A stretch of 64,000 nt of DNA. Source: Actinotalea sp. Marseille-Q4924 (GTDB lineage: Bacteria > Actinomycetota > Actinomycetes > Actinomycetales > Cellulomonadaceae). This document shows positions 46,558 to 55,652 of this stretch, one piece after another. Made by a program: the position numbers and the translations under genes. The stretch covers positions 372,001 through 436,000 of the forward strand of contig NZ_CAKAKB010000003.1 in NCBI RefSeq assembly GCF_916618755.1. The letters are read 5' to 3'. The notes under the pieces were generated by a model. It had not been told where the DNA came from. It saw only the letters and a program-made list of their open reading frames with translations, and ran no database searches. How positions within the stretch are numbered: position 1 is the stretch's first letter; every line of letters starts with the position of its first letter.

Positions 46558-47680
46558 GTCCGTCCTCCTCGCCGGTGGGGGCACCGCCGGCCACGTCAAC
46601 CCGCTGCTCGCGGTCGCCGACGAGCTGCGGCTCCGGGACCCCGGCACGGCCATCACCGTGCTCGGCACGGCCGAGGGCCTCGAGGCGGAGCTGGTGCCGG
46701 CCCACGGCTACGAGCTCGTGCCCGTGCCGCGCGTGCCGCTGCCGCGGCGTCCCACGCCCGACTGGTTCCGGCTCCCGGGGCGGCTGCGCGACGCCGTCGA
46801 CGCGGCCGACGCGGCGATCGAGGCGAGCGAGGCGCAGGTCGTCGTCGGCTTCGGCGGCTACGTCGCGACGCCCGCGTACCTCGCCGCCCGACGGCGCCGC
46901 GTCCCGGTCGTCGTCCACGAGCAGAACGCCCGACCGGGGCTGGCCAACCGCCTGGGCGCCCGGTGGGCGGCCGCGGTCGCCGTCACGTTCCCCGGCACCC
47001 CGCTGCGCGGCGCCCAGGTGACGGGCCTGCCGCTGCGGCCGGACATCCTGGCGCTCGCCGTGGCCCGTGCGGAGGACGCCGCCGGGGAGCGGCGCCGTGC
47101 GGCCGCGGAGCTGGGACTCGACGCCGACCTGCCCACGCTGCTCGTCACCGGGGGGTCCCTCGGGGCGCAGAGCCTCAACGCCGCCGTCGCCGGCGCCGCT
47201 ACGGACCTCCTGCGCGCCGGCGTGCAGGTCCTGCACCTGACGGGCAAGGGCAAGGCCGAGCCCGTGCGCGCGGCCGTGGCGCAGGCCGCGCGCGGAGGTT
47301 TGATCGCCCAGGCCGGGCGGTACCAGGCGCGCGAGTACCTCACCCGGATGCAGCTCGCCCTGGCGGTCGCCGACCTGGTCGTCGCGCGTGCCGGCGCCGG
47401 CACGGTCTCGGAGCTCGCCGCACTGGGCATCCCGGCCGTCTACGTCCCGCTGCCGATCGGCAACGGCGAGCAGCGGCTCAACGCCCGTCCGGTGGTCGAC
47501 GCCGGGGGCGGCCTGCTCGTGGCCGACGCCGACATGACGCCCGAGCGTGTCCGCGACGAGGTGCTCCCGCTCCTGACGGACCCCGACCGGCTCGACGCCA
47601 TGGCCGACGCCGCGGCGTCCGTCGGGGTGGTCGACGCCGCCGCGCGGGTCGCCGACCTCGTCGAGGAGGCTGCCCGGTGA
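46550..47680 (+). CDS. murG: Lipid II synthase MurG (N-acetylglucosaminyltransferase)
   Basis: MurG adds GlcNAc from UDP-GlcNAc to lipid I on the inner membrane face. The 376-residue GT28 protein has LAGGGTAGHVNPLLAVADEL, VVGFGGYVATPAYLAA, VVHEQNARPGLANRL, LLVTGGSLGAQSLN, the UDP-binding RAGAGTVSELAALGIPAVYVPLP and EQRLNARPVVDAGGG. GTG 46550 is chosen by the AGAGG site seven bases upstream. It overlaps murC by four bases. Confidence 0.96.
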   Translation: MVESVLLAGGGTAGHVNPLLAVADELRLRDPGTAITVLGTAEGLEAELVPAHGYELVPVPRVPLPRRPTPDWFRLPGRLRDAVDAADAAIEASEAQVVVGFGGYVATPAYLAARRRRVPVVVHEQNARPGLANRLGARWAAAVAVTFPGTPLRGAQVTGLPLRPDILALAVARAEDAAGERRRAAAELGLDADLPTLLVTGGSLGAQSLNAAVAGAATDLLRAGVQVLHLTGKGKAEPVRAAVAQAARGGLIAQAGRYQAREYLTRMQLALAVADLVVARAGAGTVSELAALGIPAVYVPLPIGNGEQRLNARPVVDAGGGLLVADADMTPERVRDEVLPLLTDPDRLDAMADAAASVGVVDAAARVADLVEEAAR

Positions 47681-49215
47681 CCGAGGCCGGGCCGGGTGGG
47701 GAGCCGACGCCGGAGGCGCTGGGTCGCGTGCACCTCGTCGGCATCGGCGGCGCCGGGATGTCGGCGGTGGCGGCCCTGCTCCGCGCCCGGGGGCTGACGG
47801 TCTCCGGCTCGGACGCCAAGGAGGGTCCCGCCCTGGCGGCGCTGCGCGCGGTCGGCGTGACCGTCCACGTCGGCCACGACGCCGCGCACGTCGCGGACGC
47901 CGACACGCTCGTGGTCTCCACGGCGATCCGCCCGACCAACCCCGAGCTCGTCCGCGCGCGGGAGCGGGGCATCCGGGTCCTCCACCGGTCGGAGGCACTG
48001 GCCGCACTCATGGCGGACCGCCGCGCCGTCGCGGTCGCCGGTGCGCACGGCAAGACGACCACCTCGGCGATGGTCGCGGTGACGCTGCTGCACGCCGGCC
48101 TGGACCCGTCGTGGGCCATCGGCGGCACCGTGAGGTCCGCGGAGCCCGCCGGCGAGAGCGGCCCGGGCGCGTCCGGGGACGAGACCGACGTCCGCGCCTC
48201 GGCCGCCCCCGCCGCTCCCGGGGACGCGCTCCGCGGGGCCCTGGCCGGTGCCCGCCACGGCACCGGCGACGTCCTGGTCGCGGAGGCGGACGAGTCGGAC
48301 GGCTCCTTCCTCGCGTACCGGCCGAGCGTCGCGGTCGTGACGAACATCGAGCCCGACCACCTCGACCACTACGGCACCCGTGAGGCCTTCGAGGAGGCCT
48401 TCGTGCGGTTCGCGGACCGGGTCGAGGCGGGTGGCTGGCTCGTCGCGTGCGCGGACGACGCCGGCTCCCGACGCCTCGCGGAGACCGCCCGCGCCGCCGG
48501 TGTGCAGGTGCGCACCTACGGGACGGCGGCGGACGCCGACGTCCGCGTCGGCCCGTGGACCGCGACGGCCGACGGCGGCTCGACCACGGTCACCGGACCG
48601 GACGACGACCACGCGGACCTGCGGCTCGCCGTGCCCGGCGCCCACAACGGTCTCAACGCCGCCGGCGCCTGGACGGCGGCGCGGCTGCTGGGCGTCCCCG
48701 CGGACGTCGCGGCGGAGGGACTGGCCCGCTTCCGCGGGACGGGTCGCCGGTTCGAGGACCGCGGGACGGCGCACGGCGTGCGGGTGGTCGACGACTACGC
48801 CCACCACCCGACGGAGGTCGCGGCCCTGCTCGCCGCGGCACGCGCGGTCGCGGGCGACGGTCGCGTCCTCGTGCTGTTCCAGCCGCACCTGTACTCCCGC
48901 ACGCGCACGTTCGCGGCGGCGTTCGCGACCGCCCTGGCCGCGGCGGACGTCGTCGTCGTCACGGACGTGTACGCCGCCCGGGAGGATCCCGACCCGGCCG
49001 TCACCGGCGCCCTCCTCACCGACGGCCTCGACGCCGCCGGTCACCCCGCGGCGTCCTTCGTCGCCGACCGGGAGGAGGCCGCGCGCATCCTCGGGGCGCT
49101 CGCGCGCCCCGGTGACCTCGTCCTGACGGTCGGCGCCGGTGACGTCACCGAGCTGGCGCCCGTGGTGCTCGCCGCCGTCGGTGCCGCCGGGCCTGCGGGA
49201 GGCGAGCAGCGATGA
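47677..49215 (+). CDS. murC: UDP-MurNAc:L-alanine ligase MurC
   Basis: MurC starts the stem peptide by adding L-alanine. The 512-residue protein has VHLVGIGGAGMSAVAALL, the ATP loop AGAHGKTTTSAMVAVTLL, VAEADESDGSFL, NIEPDHLDHYGT, VPGAHNGLNAAGAW, DYAHHPTEVAALLAAAR and LFQPHLYSRTRTF. A roughly 35-residue Gly/Ala/Ser-rich insert sits after GGTVRSAEPA, an expanded loop rather than a new domain. Its GTG overlaps the murG stop, and its stop overlaps the ftsQ ATG. Confidence 0.96.
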   Translation: MTEAGPGGEPTPEALGRVHLVGIGGAGMSAVAALLRARGLTVSGSDAKEGPALAALRAVGVTVHVGHDAAHVADADTLVVSTAIRPTNPELVRARERGIRVLHRSEALAALMADRRAVAVAGAHGKTTTSAMVAVTLLHAGLDPSWAIGGTVRSAEPAGESGPGASGDETDVRASAAPAAPGDALRGALAGARHGTGDVLVAEADESDGSFLAYRPSVAVVTNIEPDHLDHYGTREAFEEAFVRFADRVEAGGWLVACADDAGSRRLAETARAAGVQVRTYGTAADADVRVGPWTATADGGSTTVTGPDDDHADLRLAVPGAHNGLNAAGAWTAARLLGVPADVAAEGLARFRGTGRRFEDRGTAHGVRVVDDYAHHPTEVAALLAAARAVAGDGRVLVLFQPHLYSRTRTFAAAFATALAAADVVVVTDVYAAREDPDPAVTGALLTDGLDAAGHPAASFVADREEAARILGALARPGDLVLTVGAGDVTELAPVVLAAVGAAGPAGGEQR

Positions 49216-50312
49216 GGCCCCCGGCCCGGCCCCGGCGGGTGGCGCCGGTCCGGCCCGGTCCGGGGGAGCCCCGCCCCGCGGCCCCCGGCGCCGGACCCGG
49301 GCCCACCGGCACGCGCCCGACGCGCCCGGCGCCCGGCGGGACGCCCGCGCCGGCACGGCCCGGAGCAGGGAGCCACGACGACGGCACGGCGGCTCAGGCG
49401 GACCCACGCGAGGGCGTCGAGGGGGCGCTGCGTGCGGCGGTGCGCGCCACGGCCGGCCTGCCGACGCCGGACGCCCGTGGTGCGGCGGACCTGCCCGCCC
49501 AGGTACCCGGCCCCCGGTCCGCCGGTGCCTCGCTGCGCGCGGGCTGGCAGCCCGTCCGCCCCGCCGTGGTCTCCAGCAGGTCCGCGGAGCGCTTCGCCGA
49601 GCGCGTGCGCATGCGCCGCCGGCTCACGCGGCGACGCCTCCTCCTCGCGGGCTCGGCGCTCGTGGTGGTCGGCACGCTGGCGTGGGTGCTGCTCGGCTCG
49701 TCCCTGCTGGCCCTGGACCTGACCCAGCTGCGTGTCGAGGGCCAGGGGACCGTCGTCGAGCCCGCGGCTGTCGAGGCCGTGGTCGAGCCGTACGGCGGGG
49801 TGCCCCTGCCGCGGCTGGACACGGTCGGCCTGCGCCGGCAGATCCTCGAGGTCCCCGGGGTGCGGGCCGCGGAGGTGACGCGGGAGTGGCCGCACGGTCT
49901 CCGGGTCGCGCTCGTGTCCCGCGAGCCCGTCGTGGCGGTGCCCGACCCCGACAGCGGCTTCGCCCTGCTCGACACGGAGGGCGTCCGGGTCGGCAGTGCG
50001 CCGGCGCCGCCCGCCGGCCTGCCGGTGGTGCAGGTGCCGCTGGACGACCCGCAGGCGCGGGCCCTCACCGCGGTGCTCACGGTGCTGGAGCAGCTGCCGG
50101 ACGACCTCGCGGCGCAGGTGACCGCGGTCGCCGCGGAGACGAGGGACGCCGTGGAGCTCGAGCTCGTCGACGGGGTGCTGGTCGAGTGGGGGAGCGCGGA
50201 CCGCACGGCACTCAAGGCGCGCGTGCTGCAGACCCTGCGGACCGCCGAGACCAGCCGCGGTGCCCGCGTGTTCGACGTCTCGGCGCCCGAGCTGCCGATC
50301 ACGAGCTCCTGA
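49212..50312 (+). CDS. ftsQ: Cell division protein FtsQ
   Basis: FtsQ is the bitopic scaffold that links early and late divisome proteins. The 366-residue protein has a long Pro/Gly/Ala/Arg-rich cytoplasmic tail (about 130 residues), a membrane helix at about residues 139-160, a POTRA domain (LTQLRVEGQGTVVEPAAVEAVVEPYGGVPLPRLD to VPGVRAAEVTREWPHGLRVALVSREPVV) and the FtsQ beta domain ending IDVSAPELPITSS-like. The tail is longer than in enteric bacteria but normal for actinobacteria. ftsZ follows after 162 bases. Confidence 0.92.
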   Translation: MRPPARPRRVAPVRPGPGEPRPAAPGAGPGPTGTRPTRPAPGGTPAPARPGAGSHDDGTAAQADPREGVEGALRAAVRATAGLPTPDARGAADLPAQVPGPRSAGASLRAGWQPVRPAVVSSRSAERFAERVRMRRRLTRRRLLLAGSALVVVGTLAWVLLGSSLLALDLTQLRVEGQGTVVEPAAVEAVVEPYGGVPLPRLDTVGLRRQILEVPGVRAAEVTREWPHGLRVALVSREPVVAVPDPDSGFALLDTEGVRVGSAPAPPAGLPVVQVPLDDPQARALTAVLTVLEQLPDDLAAQVTAVAAETRDAVELELVDGVLVEWGSADRTALKARVLQTLRTAETSRGARVFDVSAPELPITSS

Positions 50313-50365
50313 CGCCACGACGCAGGCACCGGCACGACGAGTCCGCCGACACGCCCGCCAGATGT

Positions 50366-50394
50366 TTGCCGGGGCACGGACCGGCACCTAGCGT
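50366..50394 (+). promoter_or_regulatory. Promoter of ftsZ
   Basis: TTGCCG (50366-50371), 17 bases, TAGCGT (50389-50394). The transcription start should fall near 50401, leaving a leader of about 75 bases. The same hexamers precede nrdR. A dedicated ftsZ promoter in the ftsQ-ftsZ gap is usual in actinobacteria. Confidence 0.6.
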
Positions 50395-50425
50395 CATGCC
50401 TCGACAGCACATCTGACATAACTCT

Positions 50426-50450
50426 AACCCTCTACCTGAACTTGAGGGTT
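50426..50450 (+). repeat. Inverted repeat in the ftsZ leader
   Basis: AACCCTC (50426-50432) and GAGGGTT (50444-50450) are exact complements separated by 11 bases, ending 25 bases before the ftsZ GTG. This AT-richer patch stands out from the surrounding GC-rich sequence. It may be an mRNA hairpin or a binding site. Confidence 0.55.
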
Positions 50451-50474
50451 GCGGGTCCGACGGAAGGCACCGAC

Positions 50475-51791
50475 GTGGCAGCACCCCAGAACTACCTGGC
50501 GGTCATCAAGGTGGTCGGCATCGGCGGCGGCGGCGTCAACGCCGTCAACCGCATGATCGAGGTCGGCCTCAAGGGCGTCGAGTTCATCGCGATCAACACC
50601 GACGCGCAGGCCCTGCTCATGTCCGACGCCGACGTGAAGCTGGACGTGGGTCGTGAGCTCACCCGTGGTCTCGGCGCCGGGGCGGACCCCGAGGTGGGCC
50701 GGAGCGCGGCGGAGGACCACTCGGAGGAGATCGAGGACGTCCTGCGCGGCGCCGACATGGTGTTCGTCACCGCGGGCGAGGGCGGTGGCACCGGCACCGG
50801 CGGCGCTCCGGTCGTGGCGCGGATCGCGCGCTCGCTGGGCGCACTGACGATCGGTGTCGTCACGCGCCCCTTCACGTTCGAGGGTCGCCGGCGCTCCCTG
50901 CAGGCAGAGACCGGCATCGAGGCGCTGCGCGCCGAGGTCGACACCCTCATCGTCATCCCCAACGACCGCCTGCTGTCGATCTCCGACCGCTCGGTCTCGG
51001 TGCTGGACGCGTTCCACTCCGCGGACCAGGTGCTGCTCTCCGGCGTCCAGGGGATCACCGACCTCATCACGACGCCGGGTCTCATCAACCTCGACTTCGC
51101 CGACGTCAAGAGCGTCATGCAGGGGGCCGGCTCCGCGCTCATGGGCATCGGCTCGGCGCGCGGCGACGACCGGGCGGTCCAGGCAGCCGAGCTCGCGATC
51201 TCCTCGCCCCTGCTCGAGGCGAGCATCGACGGCGCCCACGGCGTGCTGCTCTCCATCCAGGGCGGCTCGGACCTCGGCCTCTTCGAGATCAACGAGGCCG
51301 CGCGACTCGTCCAGGAGGCGGCGCACCCGGAGGCCAACATCATCTTCGGCGCGGTCATCGACGACGCCCTCGGCGACGAGGTGCGGGTGACCGTCATCGC
51401 CGCCGGCTTCGACAGCGGCTCGCCGACCCAGCGGGTCGACGCCCGCGCGCTCGGCCAGGTGAGCGCCGGGCGCTCGCCCTCGCCGGAGCCGCACCCCGCC
51501 CGTCCGGCCGCGGCCGACCTCCCGCCGTCGGTGCCGAGCCCGTCCGTCGGGCAGGAGCCGTGGCGGACGGCCGACGCGCCCGGGCACGCGCCGGAGCGGC
51601 GCCCCACGCCCGTCACGGAGGAGCCGCAGCCGCGCGAGGCCGTCCCGTCCTTCCTCGCGGAGGAGCGCGAACCGGGGCCGGCCCACGCGTCCGACACCGG
51701 GCGCGTCGAGGTCCCGCGCGTCTTCGAGGACCGTCCCTCCCGCCGCACGGACGACCTGGACCTGCCGGACTTCCTCAAGAACACGCCGTGA
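50475..51791 (+). CDS. ftsZ: Cell division GTPase FtsZ
   Basis: The tubulin-like GTPase that forms the Z ring. The 438-residue protein has [17 protein letters not shown], the GTP signature [24 protein letters not shown], the T7 loop [11 protein letters not shown] with the catalytic Asp pair, and [11 protein letters not shown] 90-residue Pro/Ser/Arg-rich linker leads to the C-terminal peptide [11 protein letters not shown], which binds SepF and other anchors. GGAAGG lies seven bases before GTG 50475. The stop overlaps pgeF by four bases. Confidence 0.97.
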   Translation: MAAPQNYLAVIKVVGIGGGGVNAVNRMIEVGLKGVEFIAINTDAQALLMSDADVKLDVGRELTRGLGAGADPEVGRSAAEDHSEEIEDVLRGADMVFVTAGEGGGTGTGGAPVVARIARSLGALTIGVVTRPFTFEGRRRSLQAETGIEALRAEVDTLIVIPNDRLLSISDRSVSVLDAFHSADQVLLSGVQGITDLITTPGLINLDFADVKSVMQGAGSALMGIGSARGDDRAVQAAELAISSPLLEASIDGAHGVLLSIQGGSDLGLFEINEAARLVQEAAHPEANIIFGAVIDDALGDEVRVTVIAAGFDSGSPTQRVDARALGQVSAGRSPSPEPHPARPAAADLPPSVPSPSVGQEPWRTADAPGHAPERRPTPVTEEPQPREAVPSFLAEEREPGPAHASDTGRVEVPRVFEDRPSRRTDDLDLPDFLKNTP

Positions 51792-52582
51792 GCGCCGCGG
51801 ACGCCCCGCCCGTCGTCCCCGTGGACCTCGGGCGGGGCGTCCGCGCGGTGCTCACCACGACCGCCACGGGGAACCTGGGCAGCGCGGTCGGGGACGACCC
51901 GGCAGAGGTGGCGCGCGTGCGCGCCCGCGTCGTCGGCGTCATGGGCGTGCCCGTGGTCTACGCGCGCCAGGTGCACGGTGCCGACGTCCACGTCGTCGAG
52001 CCGTCGACGCCGGGAGCGCGCCCCACGCGGCACGCCGTCCCGGGCGACGACGCGTCCGACCCCGACGTCGTCGCGGTCGCCGACGCGCTGGTCACCCGCC
52101 GGACGGACGTGGCCCTCGGCGTGGTCGTGGCCGACTGCGTCCCGGTCCTGCTCGCGGACGCGGTCGGTGGCGTCGTCGGCGTCGCGCACGCCGGACGCCG
52201 CGGTCTCGTCGACGGCGTGGTCGCCGCGACCGTGGCCACCATGGTGGGACAGGGTGCACGGCCCGAGCGGCTGCGCGCGTTCGTGGGTCCCGCCGCCTGC
52301 GGCCGCTGCTACGAGGTGCCGGTCGAGCTGCGGGACGAGGTGGCTGCCGCCGTGCCCGCCGCCTCCTCCACGACCTCCTGGGGGACACCGGCCGTGGACC
52401 TCCCTGCCGGTGTGGCGGAGGTGCTGCTCGCCTCGGGCGTGCAGGACGTCGTGCACCACGGCGGGTGCACCATCGAGGACGGCACGTGGTTCTCCCACCG
52501 CGCCGCGACGGGCGGCCGACGCCCGCCCCATGCCCCCGACCGGCGGGTCGGCAGGATGGCCGGAGTCGTCCACCTCCTGTGA
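51788..52582 (+). CDS. pgeF: Peptidoglycan editing factor PgeF (YlmD/YfiH, laccase-domain purine hydrolase family)
   Basis: A 264-residue protein of the DUF152 family. Blocks seen are [15 protein letters not shown], the zinc-binding [13 protein letters not shown] (His), [11 protein letters not shown] (Cys) and [18 protein letters not shown] (His), then [15 protein letters not shown]. The three metal ligands are all present. In E. coli the relative corrects peptidoglycan precursors that carry L-Ser; other members act on purine nucleosides. It overlaps ftsZ by four bases. Confidence 0.9.
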   Translation: MSAADAPPVVPVDLGRGVRAVLTTTATGNLGSAVGDDPAEVARVRARVVGVMGVPVVYARQVHGADVHVVEPSTPGARPTRHAVPGDDASDPDVVAVADALVTRRTDVALGVVVADCVPVLLADAVGGVVGVAHAGRRGLVDGVVAATVATMVGQGARPERLRAFVGPAACGRCYEVPVELRDEVAAAVPAASSTTSWGTPAVDLPAGVAEVLLASGVQDVVHHGGCTIEDGTWFSHRAATGGRRPPHAPDRRVGRMAGVVHLL

Positions 52583-52722
52583 CGTGCGGCGTGTCGTCGC
52601 GGGGCCCCTCGGGCGGCTGGGTTAGCGTGACGATCGACCGGATCACGGTCCGCGGGACGCCTCGGCGAGGCCGGCCGCGGGGGGTGGTCCACCGGAGCGG
52701 TAGTCGGTGGGATGGAGGCCTC

Positions 52723-53220
52723 ATGGCCGGAGCGCTGCGCAAGACGATGCTGTACCTCGGCCTGGCCGAGGAGGACCGCCATGCGGGTCATGAGCGTGCT
52801 GGTCACCAGGGTCACGGTGACGAGTACGACGACCACTTCGACGCCGAGGAGTACGACGTGGTGCACGAGTACCAGGCCGAGGTCACCCCGTTGCGCCGTG
52901 CCCCCCTGCCGGCGCCGGTCGCGCCCGCACCGGAGCTGCGTCGGATCACGACGATCCACCCCCGGTCCTACAACGACGCGCGTGTGATCGGCGAGGCCTT
53001 CCGCTCCGGCACCCCGGTCATCATGAACCTCTCCGAGATGACCGACGCCGACGCCAAGCGTCTGGTCGACTTCTCCGCCGGTCTCATCTTCGGGCTGCAC
53101 GGTGCCATCGAGCGGGTGACCTCCAAGGTCTTCCTGCTCTCGCCCGAGCACGTCGAGGTCGCCGGTGAGGAGCAGGTCGCCGCACCCGAGGACCGCTCGG
53201 GCTTCTACAACCAGAGCTGA
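52723..53220 (+). CDS. sepF: Cell division protein SepF
   Basis: SepF anchors FtsZ to the membrane in Gram-positive bacteria that lack FtsA. The 165-residue protein has an N-terminal amphipathic start ([18 protein letters not shown]), a His/Asp/Glu-rich linker, and the SepF core [58 protein letters not shown] lies five bases before the ATG. TAGCGT at 52623-52628 may be a -10 of its own. The usual PLP-binding yggS gene between pgeF and sepF is missing. Confidence 0.94.
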   Translation: MAGALRKTMLYLGLAEEDRHAGHERAGHQGHGDEYDDHFDAEEYDVVHEYQAEVTPLRRAPLPAPVAPAPELRRITTIHPRSYNDARVIGEAFRSGTPVIMNLSEMTDADAKRLVDFSAGLIFGLHGAIERVTSKVFLLSPEHVEVAGEEQVAAPEDRSGFYNQS

Positions 53221-53222
53221 CG

Positions 53223-53519
53223 GTGGGCCTCGTCTTCGGCGTCCTCGCGTTCGTCGTCTTCCTCTTCCTCATCCTGCTCTTCGTGCGGCTCGCCCTGGAC
53301 TGGGTCCAGGTCTTCGCCCGGGAGTGGCGTCCGCGCGGGGTGGTCCTCGTCGTCGCCGAGGTCACGTACACGATCACGGACCCGCCCCTGCGCGCGGTGC
53401 GGCGCGTGGTGCCGCCGCTGACGCTCGGGAGCATCCGGCTGGACCTCGCGTTCCTCATCGTGTTCTTCGCCACCTCGATCCTCTTCAACGTCCTGCAGAA
53501 CCTCGCCGCCCAGTTCTGA
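53223..53519 (+). CDS. YggT family membrane protein
   Basis: A 98-residue protein with two membrane segments (about residues 4-25 and 72-92) flanking a loop with RPRGVVLVVAEVTYTITDPPLRAVRRVVPPL, the YggT family signature. It lies two bases after sepF, as in most actinobacterial clusters. Role in division or osmotic tolerance is suggested in other species but not shown. Confidence 0.92.
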   Translation: MGLVFGVLAFVVFLFLILLFVRLALDWVQVFAREWRPRGVVLVVAEVTYTITDPPLRAVRRVVPPLTLGSIRLDLAFLIVFFATSILFNVLQNLAAQF

Positions 53520-53707
53520 GGTCCCCCGCGACGGGGGGACGGCCGACGCCGACGGCACCGCCGCGGAGGGCCGGGCACGTCCGGCACTCGACACGCCGGA
53601 GGGCCGTGGACCGGGGCGGCGTGCACCGGTCGCGATCTCCGCTACCGTGAGGCGAGGCGGTCGGCGGACTGCCGGGCCCGACCAGCACGAACAACCGAGG
53701 TGACAGC
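53520..53707 (+). promoter_or_regulatory. Region before wag31 with candidate promoter
   Basis: 188 bases without a gene. TACCGT at 53643-53648 is a candidate -10, giving a leader of about 50 bases; the -35 is not clear. CCGAGGTGACAGC before the ATG contains the ribosome binding site. Confidence 0.35.
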
Positions 53708-54403
53708 ATGGCTCTGCTGACGGCAGACGACGTCCTGAACAAGAAGTTCCAGGCGACCAAGTTCCGCGAGGGCTACGACCAGGACGAGGTCGACGACTTC
53801 CTCGACGAGGTCGTCAACACGCTGCGCGCGGTGACCGCCGAGAACGAGGACCTCAAGAGCAAGCTGGCCGCCTCCGAGCGCCGCGTCGCCGAGCTCTCGC
53901 GGGCAGGCGCCGCTCCGGCGCAGCAGGCCGCACCGGAGCCCGCTCCCGAGCCCGTCCGCCAGCCGGAGCCCACCCCGGCCCCGGCACAGGCACAGGCACC
54001 GACCCCCGCGCCCGCCGCCGTCGCCGCAGCAGCGCCCGCGCAGCAGCGCGTCAGCGAGCCCGAGTCCGCCACCGGCATGCTCCAGCTGGCCCAGAAGCTG
54101 CACGACGACTACGTGCGCAGCGGCCAGGAGGAGGGCGAGCGGATCATCGGCGAGGCCAAGTCCCAGGCGACGCGCATCGTCCGGGAGGCCGAGGAGACGT
54201 CGAACCGCACCCTCACCGCCCTGGAGCAGGAGCGCAGCCTCCTCGAGCGCAAGATCGACGAGCTCCGGGTCTTCGAGCGCGACTACCGCACCCGGCTCAA
54301 GAGCTACCTCGAGAACCTCCTCGGTGACATCGACGCCCGCGGTGCGAGCGTCGCCCCGCGGCCGAGCGGTCAGGGCGAGCAGGGCCTGCAGTTCAACGGC
54401 TGA
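53708..54403 (+). CDS. wag31: Polar growth protein DivIVA/Wag31
   Basis: DivIVA marks poles and septa by membrane curvature and recruits cell-wall enzymes. The 231-residue protein has the N-terminal lipid-binding domain LLTADDVLNKKFQATKFREGYDQDEVDDFLDEV, a Pro/Ala/Gln-rich linker (about residues 74-122), and a long C-terminal coiled coil (MLQLAQKLHDDYVRSGQEEGERIIGEAKSQA onward). The Phe in KKFQ and the Arg in KFRE match the membrane-inserting and polar contact residues of the family. A perfect 15-pair terminator follows. Confidence 0.95.
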   Translation: MALLTADDVLNKKFQATKFREGYDQDEVDDFLDEVVNTLRAVTAENEDLKSKLAASERRVAELSRAGAAPAQQAAPEPAPEPVRQPEPTPAPAQAQAPTPAPAAVAAAAPAQQRVSEPESATGMLQLAQKLHDDYVRSGQEEGERIIGEAKSQATRIVREAEETSNRTLTALEQERSLLERKIDELRVFERDYRTRLKSYLENLLGDIDARGASVAPRPSGQGEQGLQFNG

Positions 54404-54462
54404 CCGCAGCGTCGGCCGGCCCGCGCCGGGTCGGTCCGACACGCGGTCCCACCAGCACCACG

Positions 54463-54493
54463 ACGCACCACACCGGGTCCCGGTGTGGTGCGT
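54463..54493 (+). terminator. Intrinsic terminator after wag31
   Basis: ACGCACCACACCGGG (54463-54477) and CCCGGTGTGGTGCGT (54479-54493) form a perfect 15-pair inverted repeat around a single base, so the top pairs open as the loop. It is followed by TGTGCGTG. It marks the 3' end of the division cluster. Confidence 0.82.
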
Positions 54494-54516
54494 TGTGCGT
54501 GCGGCACGCGGAGGTC

Positions 54517-54522
54517 TAGTCT
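54517..54522 (+). promoter_or_regulatory. Candidate -10 of the zinc-finger gene
   Basis: TAGTCT at 54517-54522 predicts a start near 54529, which is downstream of the GTG at 54526 but leaves a 20-base leader with GAGGAG before the ATG at 54550. Confidence 0.45.
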
Positions 54523-54549
54523 CGCGTGACCTTCACACCGAGGAGCACC

Positions 54550-55017
54550 ATGGCGATCGACGACGCGGCCGGCCTGACCAGGGTGACGGCCGTCCCCGAC
54601 ACGCGGCGACTGGCCGACGTCGTGGACTCCTTCCCCGTCCGCGAGGGCGAGGAGCCGTGGACGGTGGACGAGGTGCAGGAGATCGCCGGGGAGATCACCG
54701 TCGAGATCGACCGGCTCCGCACGGAGCTGGCGGCGGCCGACGCGGAGCTCTCCTCGCTCCTGCGCAACTCCGGTGAGGGTGCGGGCGACGACCAGGCTGA
54801 CTCGGGGTCGAGCGCCCTGGAGCGGGAGCAGGAGCTCACGCTCGTCAACAACACCCGCGACCTGCTCGCGCAGAACCTGCACGCCCTCGAGCGGCTCGGC
54901 TCCGCGGGCTTCGGCACGTGCGAGTCGTGCGGGCTGGCGATCGGCAAGGCGCGGCTCCAGGCGTTCCCGCGCGCGACGCTGTGCGTCACGTGCAAGGCCC
55001 GCCAGGAACGTCGCTGA
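54550..55017 (+). CDS. TraR/DksA-type zinc-finger protein
   Basis: A 155-residue protein. The first half is acidic and helical (VDEVQEIAGEITVEIDRLRTELAAADAELSSLL), the second has ALERLGSAGFGTCESCGLAIGKARLQAFPRATLCVTCKA, a C4 zinc finger of the DksA/TraR type with all four Cys. It may bind RNA polymerase, but the DksA acidic tip is not evident. ATG 54550 has a GAGGAG site; the in-frame GTG at 54526 would be three bases after the -10. lspA starts two bases downstream. Confidence 0.85.
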   Translation: MAIDDAAGLTRVTAVPDTRRLADVVDSFPVREGEEPWTVDEVQEIAGEITVEIDRLRTELAAADAELSSLLRNSGEGAGDDQADSGSSALEREQELTLVNNTRDLLAQNLHALERLGSAGFGTCESCGLAIGKARLQAFPRATLCVTCKARQERR

Positions 55018-55019
55018 GC

Positions 55020-55652
55020 GTGCGTCCAGGACGTCCCCTCGTCGCCCTGCTCGGAGCCGTCGCCCTGGTCGTGCTCGTCGTCGACCAGCTGACCAAGGTC
55101 TGGGCCGTCGCCACCTTCACCGAGGGTGAGCGGGTCCCCGTCGTCGGTGACCTCCTCGGGCTGACCCTGCTGTACAACCCCGGCGCCGCCCTCAGCCTCG
55201 CCACCGGGATGACGTGGATCTTCACCCTCGCGGCGATCGGCGTCAGCATCGTCGTCGTCCGGATCGCCGCCCGGCTCGGCTCCCGGACGTGGGCGGTGGC
55301 GCTCGGGCTCCTCCTCGGTGGTGCCGTGGGCAACCTCGTCGACCGGCTGGTGCGCGAGCCCGGTCTCGCGGTCGGTCACGTCGTCGACTTCATCGCCTAC
55401 GGCGACCTCTTCGTCGGCAACGTCGCGGACATCGCCATCGTCGCGGCGGCCGGTCTCATCATCCTGCTGTCGGTGCGCGGGGTGGCGGTGGACGGCACCC
55501 GGGAGGGCGCCGCGGCCGGCGGCGGTCCGGCCGAGGGCGGTCCTGCCCTCGGCGCTCCGGCCGACGGTGCGGCGGACGGGGGCTCCGCCGACGGCGGCGC
55601 GGACCGGTCGGTCACCGACGCCGACCCGGCGGGACGGCGCGAGACGCCGTGA
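55020..55652 (+). CDS. lspA: Lipoprotein signal peptidase
   Basis: LspA removes signal peptides from prolipoproteins after lipidation. The 210-residue protein has four membrane helices, [33 protein letters not shown], and the two catalytic aspartates in [13 protein letters not shown] and [11 protein letters not shown]. After about residue 155 there is a Gly/Ala/Asp-rich tail with repeated ADG units, longer than in most LspA and probably disordered. It overlaps rluD by four bases. Confidence 0.94.
   Translation: MRPGRPLVALLGAVALVVLVVDQLTKVWAVATFTEGERVPVVGDLLGLTLLYNPGAALSLATGMTWIFTLAAIGVSIVVVRIAARLGSRTWAVALGLLLGGAVGNLVDRLVREPGLAVGHVVDFIAYGDLFVGNVADIAIVAAAGLIILLSVRGVAVDGTREGAAAGGGPAEGGPALGAPADGAADGGSADGGADRSVTDADPAGRRETP

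Noticed and set aside
53930-54060. Pro/Ala/Gln repeat DNA inside wag31
   Set aside because: Codes for the normal variable linker of DivIVA, not a mobile or regulatory repeat.
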